The notes below the pieces were generated by a model, which worked only from the letters and a program-made list of their open reading frames with translations, did not search any database and was not told the DNA's origin. Below, in pieces: positions 34,850 to 46,011 of a stretch of DNA of 64,000 nt; the stretch's first letter is position 1, and every line of letters starts with the position of its first letter. The stretch comes from Aegilops tauschii subsp. strangulata (Eukaryota > Streptophyta > Magnoliopsida > Poales > Poaceae), in assembly GCF_002575655.3 (NCBI RefSeq), contig NC_053036.3, positions 156,464,627 to 156,528,626 of the forward strand. The letters are read 5' to 3'. A program made the position numbers and the translations under genes.

Positions 34850-37800
34850 TAGGAAAGCGCACTTGTCGCCTTCCTGCGGGCAAATGTCGATTTGTTTGCA
34901 TGGCAAGCATCCGACATCCCCGGCGTTCCCATGGAGGTGATTGAGCACCATCTTGCTATGTGTCCTCATGCGCGGCCCGTCAAGCAGAAGGTCAAGAAGC
35001 AAGCTTTGGAGCGACAAGAGTTCATCATCAAGGAGATCAGGAAGTTGGAGGCGGCAGGCCTGGTTAGAGGAGTGCTCCACCCCACGTGGTTGGCCAATCC
35101 AGTGGTGGTGCGTAAGGCAAATGGGAAATGGAGGTTGTGTATTGACTACACAGATATCAATAAAGCCTGCCCAAAGGATCCTTTCCCTTTGCCATGCATC
35201 GATCAGATTGTGGACTCCACTGCCGGGTGTGACCTGCTGTCATTCCTCGACGCCTATTCAGGATACCACTAGATCTTCATGGTGAAGGAAGATGAAGAAA
35301 AATCCACATTCATCACCCCATGTGGTACGTACTGTTTTGTACGAATGCCTTTCGGGTTGAAGAGCGATGGTTCGACGTTTGCCCAAGCGGTCCAAATTGG
35401 TTTTGGGCCCCAGCTACATATAAATATGGAAGCTTATATGGACGACATAGTGGTCAAAACCAAGGACAGGGCCACGCTCGTGCAAGACATAGAAGAAACA
35501 TTTGCAAATCTGCGCAAGATCAACCTCAAGCAGAACCCTGAGAAGTATGTCTTCAACGTTCCGTCTAGCAAGCTTCTCGGGTTCTTTGTGTCACTGCGTG
35601 GGATCGAGGCGAACCCCGACAAGATCAAGGCAATTGAGCAGATTGAGGCACCAAAACGGGTCAAGGACGTCTGTAGGCTCGCTGGCTGCGTTGCTGCCCT
35701 GAGTAGGTTCATCTCCAAATCTGCTGAGCGTGCCCTCCCCTTTTTCAAAGTTTTGAAAAAGGCGGGTCCAGCAAAGTGGACTCCGGAGGCAGAGGCAGCA
35801 CTACAAGATTTGAAGAGGTACCTCTCCTCCATGCCAATACTAGTCGCGCCTAAACCACAAGAGCCGTTGCTGCTATACTTAGCAGCAACGAATCAAGTGG
35901 TTAGTGCTGCATTGGTGGCACAGAGGGAACTTGAGGAAGAAGCAGTGGTAGCCGCGGAGCCTTCGGATGGTGGGCCGGAGTCCTCCACGGCAAGGCCCGG
36001 CCCCGGCAAGGCAGAGTCTGCGCAGATGGGCGAAGTGGAACAAAAGAAGAAGGTGGTGCAGCACCCGGTTTATTTTGTCAGTTCCCTCCTGCAGGGGGCT
36101 AGATCAAGATATTCTGGTATGCAGAAGCTACTTTTCGGCCTCCTCATGGCCTCGAGAAAGCTGCGCCACTATTTCCAAGCACATGAGATCACCGTCGTCA
36201 CCCACCTCCCGTTGCAACGAATGCTGCACAACCCGGATGCAACCGGGAGGATTGTGGAGTGGGCTTTGGAATTGTCAAGCTTTGGCCTCAAGTTTGAAAG
36301 TACTTCGACAATCAAGAGCCGAGCCTTGGCAGAGTTCATAGCAGAATGGACCGCAACGCCCGACGAGGGGATTCAAGAGACCACCCTTCCCGGCAAGGAG
36401 ACGAGCAGTGAGTGAATTATGTACTTTGATGGAGCTTTCTCACTCCAAGGTGCTGGTGCCGGCGTACTACTCGTCACACCCACCGGAGAGCGCCTCAAGT
36501 ACGTAATCCAGATGCACTTTCCCCAGGAAAAATCAACGAACAACACGGTGGAGTACGAGGGATTGCTGGCCGGTCTCAGGATCACGGCAGACCTCAGAAT
36601 CGGGAAGCTCATCATCATAGGTGATTCGCAGCTCGTCGTCAAGCAAGTGAACAAGGATTACCAGAGCTCGTTGATGGAGGCCTATGTGGATGAAGTGAGG
36701 AAGTTGGAAGAGCGCTTTGATGGATTGCAAGCAGAGCATGTTCCCCAAGCGGAGAACGGCATTGCTGACGACCTGTCAAAACGCGCTGCCCTCAAGTTGC
36801 CTGTGGAACCAGGTACCTTTGTGCTTCAATTAAGTCAGCCAGCCGTTGAACCATCAGCAGGACACAGCAAACAAAGGAAGGCGGGCCCCGGCAAGTACTT
36901 TCCCGTTGAGCTCCCAGGAGCCGCCGGCAAGGACGTTGCCGGGTGTCCCAAGCTTGCCGGAGAGCAGCAACCCCCGGCAGGGCCTCAAGCCATGGCCGTA
37001 GAGGAAGCTGCCCTTACGGCCGAAGATGTGCCTTTGGTCCTTGCCGTCGAGCCCTAGGCTCCGGCATGGGCGCAGCCCACCGTCCGTTTCCTCCAAACAG
37101 GAGAGCTCCCCAAGGAGCAGGAAGAAGCAGAGAAAGTAGCCTGTCAGTCCAGCATGTACCAGTTTGTGGATGATTCCCTATACAGAAGGAGACCGAACGG
37201 CGTGAAGTTAAAGTGCATTCCTCGGGAAGACGGAGTGAGGCTGTTGGCAGAGATACATGGAGGCATGTGTGGCTCCCACATAGGGTCGAGAGCCCTTGCC
37301 GACAAGGCATTCCGGCAAGGTTTCTTCTGGCCCACCGCTCTCCAGGATGTGACGGCACTAGTAACCAAGTGTGTGGCATGCCAGTTCCATTCAAAGAAGC
37401 TTCATCAACCGGCTCAAGCTCTTCAGACCATCCCTCTTTCCTGGCGATTTTCAGTCTAGGGGCTCGATATACTGGGCCCCTTTCCCTGTGCTGTCGGGGG
37501 CTTTGAGTACTTCTACGTCGCAATCGACAAGTTCACAAAGTGGCCGGAAGTGGAGCCGGTGAGAAAGGTAACGACACAGTCAGCCGTCAAGTTCTTCAAG
37601 GGGCTAGTCTACTATTTTGGTGTGCTCAATAGGGTCATCACCTGCAACGGCACATAGTTCACAAGCCGCACCTTCATGCAGTACATTCACGATCTCGGCA
37701 GCAAGGTTTGTTTTGCTTCTATTTCTCATCCCAGAAGTAACGGCCCGGCTGAGAAGGCGAATGCAGAAGTGCTGCGGGGCCTCAAGACCAGAACTTTTGA

Positions 37801-38301
37801 CAAGCTGCACAAGTGCGGAAGGCGCTAGATTGATGAATTGCCAACGGTTCTTTGGTCGATCAGAACGACGCCAAATCGAGCCACTGGCCAGACACCCTTT
37901 GCCCTGGTATACAGGGCAGAAGCAATTCTCCCCACGAAACTCAGATACGGGTCACCTCGAGTGCTCGCTTATGATGAGCATGAGCAAGAGCAGTTGTGCC
38001 AAGAGGATGCGATGCTCCTTGAGGAAGATCGTCTTCGGGCTGCTGTGCGAGCCGCTCGCTACCAGCAAGCCCTGCGCCGCTATCATAGCCGCAAGGTTCA
38101 CGCCCAAAGCCTTGAGGAAGGCGACCTTGTTCTTCGGCGAATTCAATCCGCCATGAATTCAAACAAGTTGACGCCGAAGTGGGAAGGCCCTTACCGGGTA
38201 ATATGAGTCACCAGGCCTGGCGAGTCCGCCTGGAGACCAAAGATGGCATTCCGGTGAGCAATTCCGGGAATATCGAACATCTTCGCAAGTTTTACCCCTA
38301 A
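34850..38301 (+). pseudogene. pol: RT - RNase H - RVT_3-type RNase H - integrase of element E
   Basis: Frame-continuous with gag to about 38222, but with stops at 34850, 35270, 36413, 37055, 37457, 37655, 37826 and 38204. RT shows LCIDYTDINKACPKDPF and the catalytic YMDDIVV near 35440. The second RNase H has YFDGAF, VEYEGL and GDSQLV. Integrase has the HHCC zinc region and GLDILGP, but the second catalytic Asp is gone: the motif reads ITCNGT instead of ITDNGT. A one-base shift near 38222 precedes the natural end at 38301. Dead on several counts. Confidence 0.92.
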
Positions 38302-39549
38302 GGCGTAGTTGTCGGGAGCCCCGGCAACCCCCATTTTGTACTAGCCTTGCCGGCAAGGCATGTAACCCTATGTACAGAGCCAGGCGCAGACCCTGAGCAT
38401 AAATAAATGAAGCGCTGGCGCCCTAAGTTTTAGCATGCATGCTAGGTTGAGTCTGTCTCTTTGTTAGGGTCGATAGTGCTTAGTGGCGACTAACCCCTAG
38501 CATAGAGGTTGAGTGTGCGTCTCTCTGTTCCTTCCCGTCCTTTCTTTTGGTTCGCAGGATGCGCGGGGGTTTCTGCTGAGCTGTTTGGGGGAAAGAAAAC
38601 AGGCCGACGCCCAAACCCCGGCAAGCCAAGGTTGCCGAGGGCTACAGATCCAGAGATCCGACCACGGCAAGCCAAGGTTGCCGGGGGCAGCAGAATCAGA
38701 TAAGTCTTTCATCCCCCACTCTACACATCCGTATGGAACTTGAACGTACGAAGCTTCGCTCACTCTTATACCGTCGTACTCCCTCTTTCCCGTGTCCAAG
38801 AACCTTTCTTTGGGCCGAAACTTAGTTGTAGTGCTATGGAAAGGGAACAAATGAAGGGCCTAATCCTACTTTGCCCCTTCCTCCGCCAAGGGCGTGAGTG
38901 TAGTCGAGCTATAGAGCAGGAGGACGGCAAGGTCTGTTGCCAGGTAACGATGTTTATTTTAAGATAATAAGGATTCGATCCTTGGTGTGGGCCTCGCTCA
39001 CGCACAAAAGAACCCGACAAGCACCCCTTTTCCTCGTTAATACGTTGTTAACAAGTACAATTCATACAGAGTGAGAGCTTGGGCAAGGGGATTACAAGGT
39101 TTAAATCTGACAAGTGCCTATAGGTTTAAAAACTAAAAAGAGATAAGATGCCCATAATCCCTTTCTTGTCCCTCTCTCCAGGGAACGGAACAAGATGGCA
39201 GGGGGGCAAAAGGAGTGCCTAGGCGAGGTATGAGCAGCAAAAGACACCAAGAGAACATCCCGGGGGCCGTCCAGAAGAGGGCTGGTGATGATGGCGCCCA
39301 GAGAAGAGCCGAAAGATGAGGCAGCGGGCCGGCAATACGAGACGAAGACGTCGGTGCCATCGTACCCCGACTTGACGGCCTGCCGCCCACCTTATTCGCC
39401 TTCTCCAGCCTTCCCATGCGATCCGCCCAAGGAGGCGACCCCGAGAAGTTCAAGGAGCTGCCCCCACCCCCGGCAGATCGCTGCCAGGGGAAAGGCCAGG
39501 TACAGATGGTGGTGCTGCCGGCGTCGCCCGAGGACGGTGTGTCCGACGC
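38302..39549. other. Non-coding 3' region of element E
   Basis: No gene seen. Two copies of CGGCAAGCCAAGGTTGCCG (38622 and 38664), themselves short inverted repeats, lie here. It is the convergent space between integrase and the antisense gene. Confidence 0.6.
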
Positions 39550-40203
39550 CTAGTCGGGCCCGTCCTCGTCGTCCTCCCTGCCGGTGTCCTCATCGCTGTC
39601 ACTCGAGGAGGAGCTTTCTTCATCAGTCGAGCTCTCCGTGCAGTACCCTAGCCTGATTCCCGAGCACCTGAAGACCTTGACGGGGAGCAGATCGCTCTCC
39701 ACTAATTTAAAGTGGAGGACGTGCCCCTTCATCAAGCAGTGGGCGCGTGCGAAGGTTTTCCAACCCTGACAGATGAGCATTACATGAGGGACGGGGAACC
39801 TTGTGTTCGCCTACATGTCCCCATTGCAACACCCCTTCATGTGAAGCCTCAACCTCGGTGGCTGGTCAATCTCCAGCACCCTTGCAAACGCTTCGAGAAG
39901 AGAAAGGCGGCTGCGCGGCGGCTCACGCAACTGTAGGATGAACTCCAGCGCCGTGTCCCCGACATGGCCGCTTGACGAATTAGGAGGAGATGGTGACGGA
40001 GATGATGACGACGCGGGTGTCCCCCTTCCGCGCCCACCTCCGCCTCGACCGTCTCGCCGACCGCGGCCCCGTCCGGCGCCTCTGCCGCGAGCATGGCCTT
40101 CATCTTGGGCGTCCGGCTCTTGCTTTACCGCCGCAGCTCTCTGGCGGGAGGAAGACCTGGTCGCCTCCACGGAAGGACGGCCACGACCGCGCCCTCTCGC
40201 CAT
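39550..40203 (-). pseudogene. Antisense B3-like gene of element E (one nonsense codon)
   Basis: One intronless frame of 217 codons plus stop, opposite to gag-pol, between integrase and the 3' LTR. The N-terminus is an RG-repeat basic region (MARGRGRGRPSVEATRSSSR; GRGRRDGRGGGGRGRG). The middle resembles the B3 DNA-binding fold: RLRLHMKGCCNGDM, then HVMLICQGWKTFARAHCLMK and GHVLHFKLVESDLLPVKVF, with the typical W-F-H-L-G-F spacing. The C-terminus is a Ser/Asp/Glu acidic tail. The only lesion is a TAG at 39811-39813, probably from TGG, because the B3 pattern runs straight across it. A TATA box is 66 bp upstream. B3 proteins bind DNA in the nucleus; a role here is inference. Confidence 0.75.
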
Positions 40204-40268
40204 GACAAGGAAAGGAAAGGGATCAAACTGGAAGAGGATGGATGCGGGAAGGCGCTATCCCTCTCCCC

Positions 40269-40276
40269 TTTTTATA
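40269..40276 (-). promoter_or_regulatory. TATA box for the antisense B3-like gene
   Basis: Minus strand reads CTATAAAAAGG between GC-rich flanks, 66 bp before the ATG at 40203. It suggests that the antisense gene has its own promoter, independent of the LTRs. Confidence 0.6.
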
Positions 40277-40814
40277 GGGGGGCGGGGCCAAGCAAGCCTA
40301 AGGGCGGCCGCCCCAGTCAACCAATCCAGCCACCGGGGGCGCGAGGAAACAGGACTGACCCACTGCTCCAATCAGCAACACCCGGCCCCCCGCCCCGGCA
40401 TTAAAGCCCGTGCCCTCTGTGTCCACCGCCTGCCCTCCCCAAGGCATGGGGGACACGTGGCGGGCGAGCCAGGATTCAGATGGCAAGTGGGACGACCGTT
40501 TCACGCCCCGCGATCGTGGGGCATGGATGCCATGATGGCCATGACCCGAATCCACCTGGTAAATGAGCCGTGCCCCTGCGGCTTCCTATATTTTCATGGG
40601 GGGGGACGCGGGCCGCCTCTTTACTATAAAATCCAAGGGGTGACGCAAGCATGCTGCGGTCACTCCATGCACGACCCCCACGTCACGCATTCAACGTGGG
40701 TCATGGGGAAGTGCAACTAGCGAGGGAAATTACTGCGGTAAAACTCAGCCCCGCGTGCCCGCGCACCGTTCTGGGCCTAGCCCAACAATGCGTCGCGCTT
40801 ACGTGTAGCCCAGG

Positions 40815-40826
40815 CCTGGGGGCTCC
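40815..40826 (+). other. Polypurine-tract region of element E
   Basis: CCTGGGGGCTCC directly before the 3' LTR start (TATCGGTGTAC, whose TG has become TA). Similar GGGGGCT tracts prime plus-strand DNA in this group. Confidence 0.6.
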
Positions 40827-40999
40827 TATCGGTGTACAAAAGAAGGGGCCCTCTTTGTACCCCTTTACTTGTGCACGGGCAGTTAGAGCCGCACCTACGG
40901 CCACACTTAGCGGGGCAGAGGAAGGAAGCAAAGGTACAAGACCACCAGAGCAGCGCTCCAACCAGGGGCGCAGAGGACGAGGCAACAAGATGGGCTTCC
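40827..40999 (+). repeat. 3' LTR of element E, left part
   Basis: First 173 bp of the 3' LTR, ending in CTTCC, the duplicated target of element D. Seven differences from the matching 5' LTR bases. Confidence 0.93.
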
Positions 41000-41468
41000 T
41001 GTCGGTGTCAAAACCGGCGGATCTCGGGTAGGGGGTCCCGAACTGTGCGTCTGAGGTGGATGGTAACAGGAGGCGGGGGACACGATGTTTACCCAGGTTC
41101 GGGCCCTCTCGATGGAGGTAATACCCTACTTCCAACTCGATTGATCTTGATGATATGAGTATTACAAGAGTTGATCTACCACGAGATCGTAGAGGCTAAA
41201 CCCTAGAAGCTAGCCTATGGTATGATTGTTGTGTCCTACGGACTAAACCCTCCGGTTTATATAGACACCGGAGGGGGCTAGGGTTACACAGAATCAGTTA
41301 CAAGGGAGGAGATCTAAATATCCGTATTGCCAAGCTTGCCTTCCACGCCAAGGAGAGTCCCATCCGGACACGGGTCGAAGTCTTCAATCTTGTATCTTCA
41401 TAGTCCAACAGTCCGGCTAAAGGATATAGTCTGGCTATCCGAGGACCCCCTAATCCAGGACTCCCTCA
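41000..41468 (-). repeat. 3' LTR of element D
   Basis: 469 bp, TGTCGGTGTCAAAACC to GACTCCCTCA on the plus strand. TATATAAA on the minus strand at 41256-41263. About 3.6% different from the other LTR by hand count, mostly transitions. Confidence 0.93.
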
Positions 41469-41482
41469 GTAGCCCCTGAACT
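41469..41482 (-). other. Polypurine-tract region of element D
   Basis: Minus strand AGTTCAGGGGCTAC next to the 3' LTR. Confidence 0.65.
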
Positions 41483-41902
41483 AGGCTTCAATGACGATGA
41501 GTCCGGCACGCAGATTGTCTTCGGCATTGCAAGGCGGGTTCCTCCTCCGAATACTCCATAGAAGATTTTGAACACAAGAATAGTGTCCGGCTCTGCAAAA
41601 CAAATTCCACATACCACCATAGAGAGAATAATATTTCCACAAATCCAATCTGCTGACACATTCTGCAGCGTGACATCACACCACGGCCCAGTCATTATTC
41701 GAACCGTTTTTCACAACCAGCCACGGCACATATCGCGAGGCGGTTTTCTTGGCACGTCTTGTCGAAGCAGAGATCGTGTCCCCTTATCACGGGATTCTTA
41801 TCAATACGGGTGTGGGTAACCCAACCGCGCCATCAATTACGGCGCTTGGGGAATAAGCGAGTTTACCAGGTAGGTGGGGAGGCGCATAGCTTCTTCCGCC
41901 CT

Positions 41903-41908
41903 TATAAA
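41903..41908 (+). promoter_or_regulatory. TATA box for the antisense gene of element D
   Basis: TATAAA in CCTTATAAAGGG, 119 bp upstream of the ATG at 42022, on the strand opposite to gag. Parallels the arrangement in element E. Confidence 0.55.
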
Positions 41909-42021
41909 GGGACAAGGATTCACCCTTTTCACCCACGCCTTCTTCCTCCTTGCTCATCCATTCTTGCGCACTCGAGCTCCAGCACCCAAGTTCGTGTTTT
42001 TCCCCTCAAACCACTCCAAGC

Positions 42022-45000
42022 ATGTCCGGAGCGGGAGGCAAGTGGATGGTCTCCTCCGTTATGGAAGAGAACATAACAAAGCTGCAGGGAGCCGGATATC
42101 TGGCCGCGGATATCGCACACCGGCTGCCAGATGCGGGGCAGATCATCCCTACTCCAGAACCCCATGAGAGGGTGGTTTTCCTGACCCACTTCGTCCGCGG
42201 ACTGGGATTTCCCCTCCACCCATTTGTCCGCGGGCTCATGTTTTACTACGGGCTGGACTTTCACGATCTGGCCCCCAATTTCATCCTCAACATCTCGGAG
42301 TTTATCGTCGTGTGCGAGGCCTTCCTCCGCATCAAGCCCCACTTCGGCCTGTGGTTGAAGACCTTCAATGTTAAACCGAAGGTGGTGGTCGGCCAGCAAG
42401 CGGAGTGCGGAGGCGCCATGGTGGGAAAAATGCCCAACGTCACCTGGCTCGAAGGCTCCTATGTGGAGAACATAAAGGGGAGGCAATCGGGGTGGTTCTA
42501 CATCACCGAGCCGCGCGACACCAACTGGGTGGTGGCCCCCGAATTTTGATCCAGAATCCCCATGCGGCTCACCTCCTGGAAAGAGAAGGGCCTGTCCTGG
42601 GGTTCCCCGGTAGAGCTGACCGGACTCCAGACATGCATCAAAAACATGATGAGTAAGAAAATCAAGCTCGTCAATGTGGTCCAAGTCATGCTCTTCCGCC
42701 GGATCCTCCCGTGTCAAAGACGGGCATTCAATTTGTGGGAGTTCGACCCGGCTGAGCACCAGACGCTGCGAGAGCTCTTCGACACGACGCACAAGGACGT
42801 CTGGAAGGTGCTGTTCAAGGGCGCCGAGGTACCTCCTCCCCTTACCGAGGACCGCGGACTCCGCGCAAAGCGCCCTGCCAATCCGGTAAGTCTTTGATAT
42901 TTCATAAGATGTTCATTTTCGCCAGTTTAACCATGCGCGGGATATAAGCCTCCACGCTATCTAATAGGACTGGGTAGAGATAGCGGAGCAGATCGATTGT
43001 CCATCCCCCCTGCCCGAAGATCTAGCAGATGCTCTCCTAACGGAGATGCTGGTTCCGGCGCCTTATGAGTGCCGGCGAAGAAGGCCAAGAAGAAGGCCAC
43101 GGGGACCAGGAAGGGTCTCTGGCGCAAGGTTATATCAGACTCATCGTCCGAAAACACCGAGGCGCACTCCTCCCACGAGAACGAGGAGGAGGAAGAGGAA
43201 AGTTCTCCCCCCCCACCGGGGGAGACAAGAAAAGGAAGGCCGCCCCATCTGGGGAGGCCGAAGGGTCCAAGAAGGGAAGGACCCTCCTCCCGGACTGCTC
43301 CACAACGGCCGCCTATAGCGACGACGAGTGGGTACCCAAGGACAAGCCCCTGGCGAAGTCGTAAGTATCCGGATACCATAATAATTCTTGGTACATCTTA
43401 TTGTACTGTTTCTTATCATGCTGAGCATGATTATGCAGCCCCTCCCGAGCCCACATCGACGTATCTTCGTCGGATGATTCTTTGGGCCCATCGGACATGA
43501 ACAACGATTCACTTACGACCGCCTCCTCCCCTCGCCCTACGGACAATGTCGAGGTGTTGTCTGAAAGGGCACCGAACCGAGGGGAGGTAGTCCTGGAGGC
43601 GCCTCAAGGCGATATCCCGGACACTGGGCGCAAGGGGAGCAAGACTCCCATGGGCTCCGATGACGGGGGCAGCAAATTCAGCCCCCAGCCGAATACTACG
43701 CCGGAACCTCCAGTTGTTCCGGACTCTGTCGGGCGACCCCTCGCTAAGAGGGGCAAGCCGCCTGTGCCGATGGCCTCTGTCCATCCAGAGGCATCAGACA
43801 ACTTGCTGGAAGTGCTTCGCGGCGCTTCCATCAACGAAGAGCACCGCACTATCATGAGTGCGGTGATCGAGAAGGTTCAGTCCGCCAAGAGCAGACTGAC
43901 TGAAGCCTGTACCAGCCTCCTAACAGGCTTTGAGGTAAGTAACCAGATTATAAGGGAATATTACCGCATAGACAGTAGCCCTTGATGCTTTGTTTGGCGT
44001 TCGCAAAGAAAGGCCGAATAGAGGATCAAATAATAACCGCAGGAGTCTAATTGGAATATGTCTATGTGCATATGCAGGCTTCGCTGCTGGCTGCCGCCGC
44101 ACGTACTGCGGAGGTCGCCGCACTGAAGCAGGACCTTGAGCGGTCCAAGGAAGAGCTTGGCCTTACCAAGAGGCAGCTCGAAGAGAACTAAGGTAAGTGA
44201 TACCCCGTCTGTATATTATAAAGAAAAATTTGGTTTTGGAATAATAGGATCGCCATGAATTGTGCTAGGTGCCACGACCGAATTGGCGGCCCTACAGAAG
44301 GCGCTATCCGAGGCCGAAGACAAAGCGGCCAAGGAGCGCATCGAGCAAGAAAAGCAAGAAGCCCGAGTAGGCGAGGTGCGGCAAGAGCTCCAGGTTCTCG
44401 CCAAAAAACACGAGTCCTTGGAGCGTGACTCTAAGACGCAAGGGTCCGAGCTTGCGAAGGCCCTCGAAAGCGCACAACACGCCAAGGCCGAAGCCCGAAA
44501 GGCCCTCCGGGAAATTGAGGCAGTTAAGAAGATAGCGGCGGGTAAGGCATTCGTTATGCAAAGCAAGCATGTGAAGGAAACTTTCTTTTTACGTACCCGA
44601 GTTCGGAGCTCTCCAGGAGCGTTCGCAGATCTGCCCCGCAGTGTGTCGGATGCCGCGGAGTTCTACCGGGCTGAGGAGGGGAGCTCGACGGAGAAGTGGT
44701 TTTGGTCTGAGTATACTGGGACCGAACACCCAATTCCCTTGAGCAAGCAGCTGAAGCAACTGGTCGAGCTCCACAAGGCGGCCGAACAGGCCATGAAGGG
44801 TCTTATAGTCCGGATGTGGCCTGGTGAGCCCCTGCCTGATAGCTACTTCGGTCTGGTGAGGCGGCTTGTGAATGCCTGCCCACGGCTTGAAGTCATAAAG
44901 CGGTCCATCTGCATCGAGGGTGTGCGCAGGGCTTTTGCCCGGGCGAAGGTGCACTGGGCGAAACTGGACGCCGAAAAGCTGGTGAAGGAGGGGCTGCCGG

Positions 45001-45101
45001 AAGGCAAGGAGCATCGCCACCCCGAAATGTATTATAACAGTGTCCTGAAGGGTGCTCGCCTTGTGGCGGAGGAGTGTGCTAAGGATGTAATATTCGAATG
45101 A
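42022..45101 (+). pseudogene. Antisense 'putative gypsy type transposon' (PF04195-like) gene, five exons, broken
   Basis: Exons 42022-42885, 42968-43360, 43439-43934, 44078-44192 and 44269-45101, with GT-AG borders; the exon phases I checked agree. Exon 1 carries the PF04195-type domain: FVRGLGFPLHPFVRGLMFYY, then GLDFHDLAPNFILNISEF. Exon 2 encodes a Lys-rich and acidic region; exons 4-5 encode a long coiled coil (LERSKEELGLTKRQLEEN; heptads through 44500) and a conserved C-terminal part. Lesions: TGA at 42547 (likely CGA), about 4 bp lost near 43070, a frame change at a C-run near 43205, and TAA at the end of exon 4. The domain is widespread in grass retroelements; its biochemical role is unknown. 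Confidence 0.85.
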
Positions 45102-46011
45102 ATGTACTCATGTGATCCTGTAATGTGAAACGAGTTCATTTGCGCTATGCAATGCTTGTTAATTTAAAATATTGCCTTCTGTGCGGCCGTTTATGAAATC
45201 TGAGAGTTGGCCAGTCGTCGGCTTCTGCCCCCATGTGACTAGTCCTGGGGTGTTCGGGATAAACCTGAGCACTCTTTATCCCAATTTTGGGTCCTTCGAA
45301 GGAGGTGTTCAGCACAGCGAACCAGGCAATCGGACTATAAGGCTTTATCACTCTCACTTAGCCATAGAAGTCTACAATTCTAAATTTTGGCGAAGCCCCT
45401 AGTATTCGGAAGGCCGAATTTGGGGCGCTATATACACCTAAGTCGGGCAAGGCCGACTCCTCGCCCGAAGCGGAAAAAGTCTTTAAGGACTTGAGACCTC
45501 TCGAACAGCGACCAGCTCCCGCCTCATCATGACAGTCAGTTTTCGGCTTTCTCTACTGAGGTGCTCGTCCGGAAGAACCGGGACACAATCGCAGTAGTTC
45601 TCCCAGCGCTACCTTAGCCGATATTGCGGAATGTAAGGTACCAAAACATGGGAGGCGGGCAAACCCAACTATTGACCCAAGACATGATTCGGAGCTGATG
45701 CATATAATTCTATAAGTTCGGGGTGCCGCACTGTCGAAAGTGTTCGGACTTCTCACGCCGTGTTATGGGTTACACTGAAGCCCCTGGCGTACTGGTCATA
45801 CCAGAATGTACGGGTGTAATTTGTCGTAAATAAGCAGAAAAGGGAAAAAAGGTGTAATGCAATAATAGACTAACGCTATGCATTGTTATTAAATAATACG
45901 TCAAAGCGTATGGATACAAGTAGTGCAATAAGCAAAAAATAGGACTATTTGACATGTCCTATCCAAGGGCAAGCTGCGTATGGGTATTTAAAACAGGTAT
46001 TTCGATCGTTA
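45102..46011. other. Non-coding region between antisense gene and gag-like frame of D
   Basis: No coding signature; only short stop-ridden ORFs. In autonomous relatives pol would lie between gag and the antisense gene, so this is where pol was lost. Confidence 0.6.
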
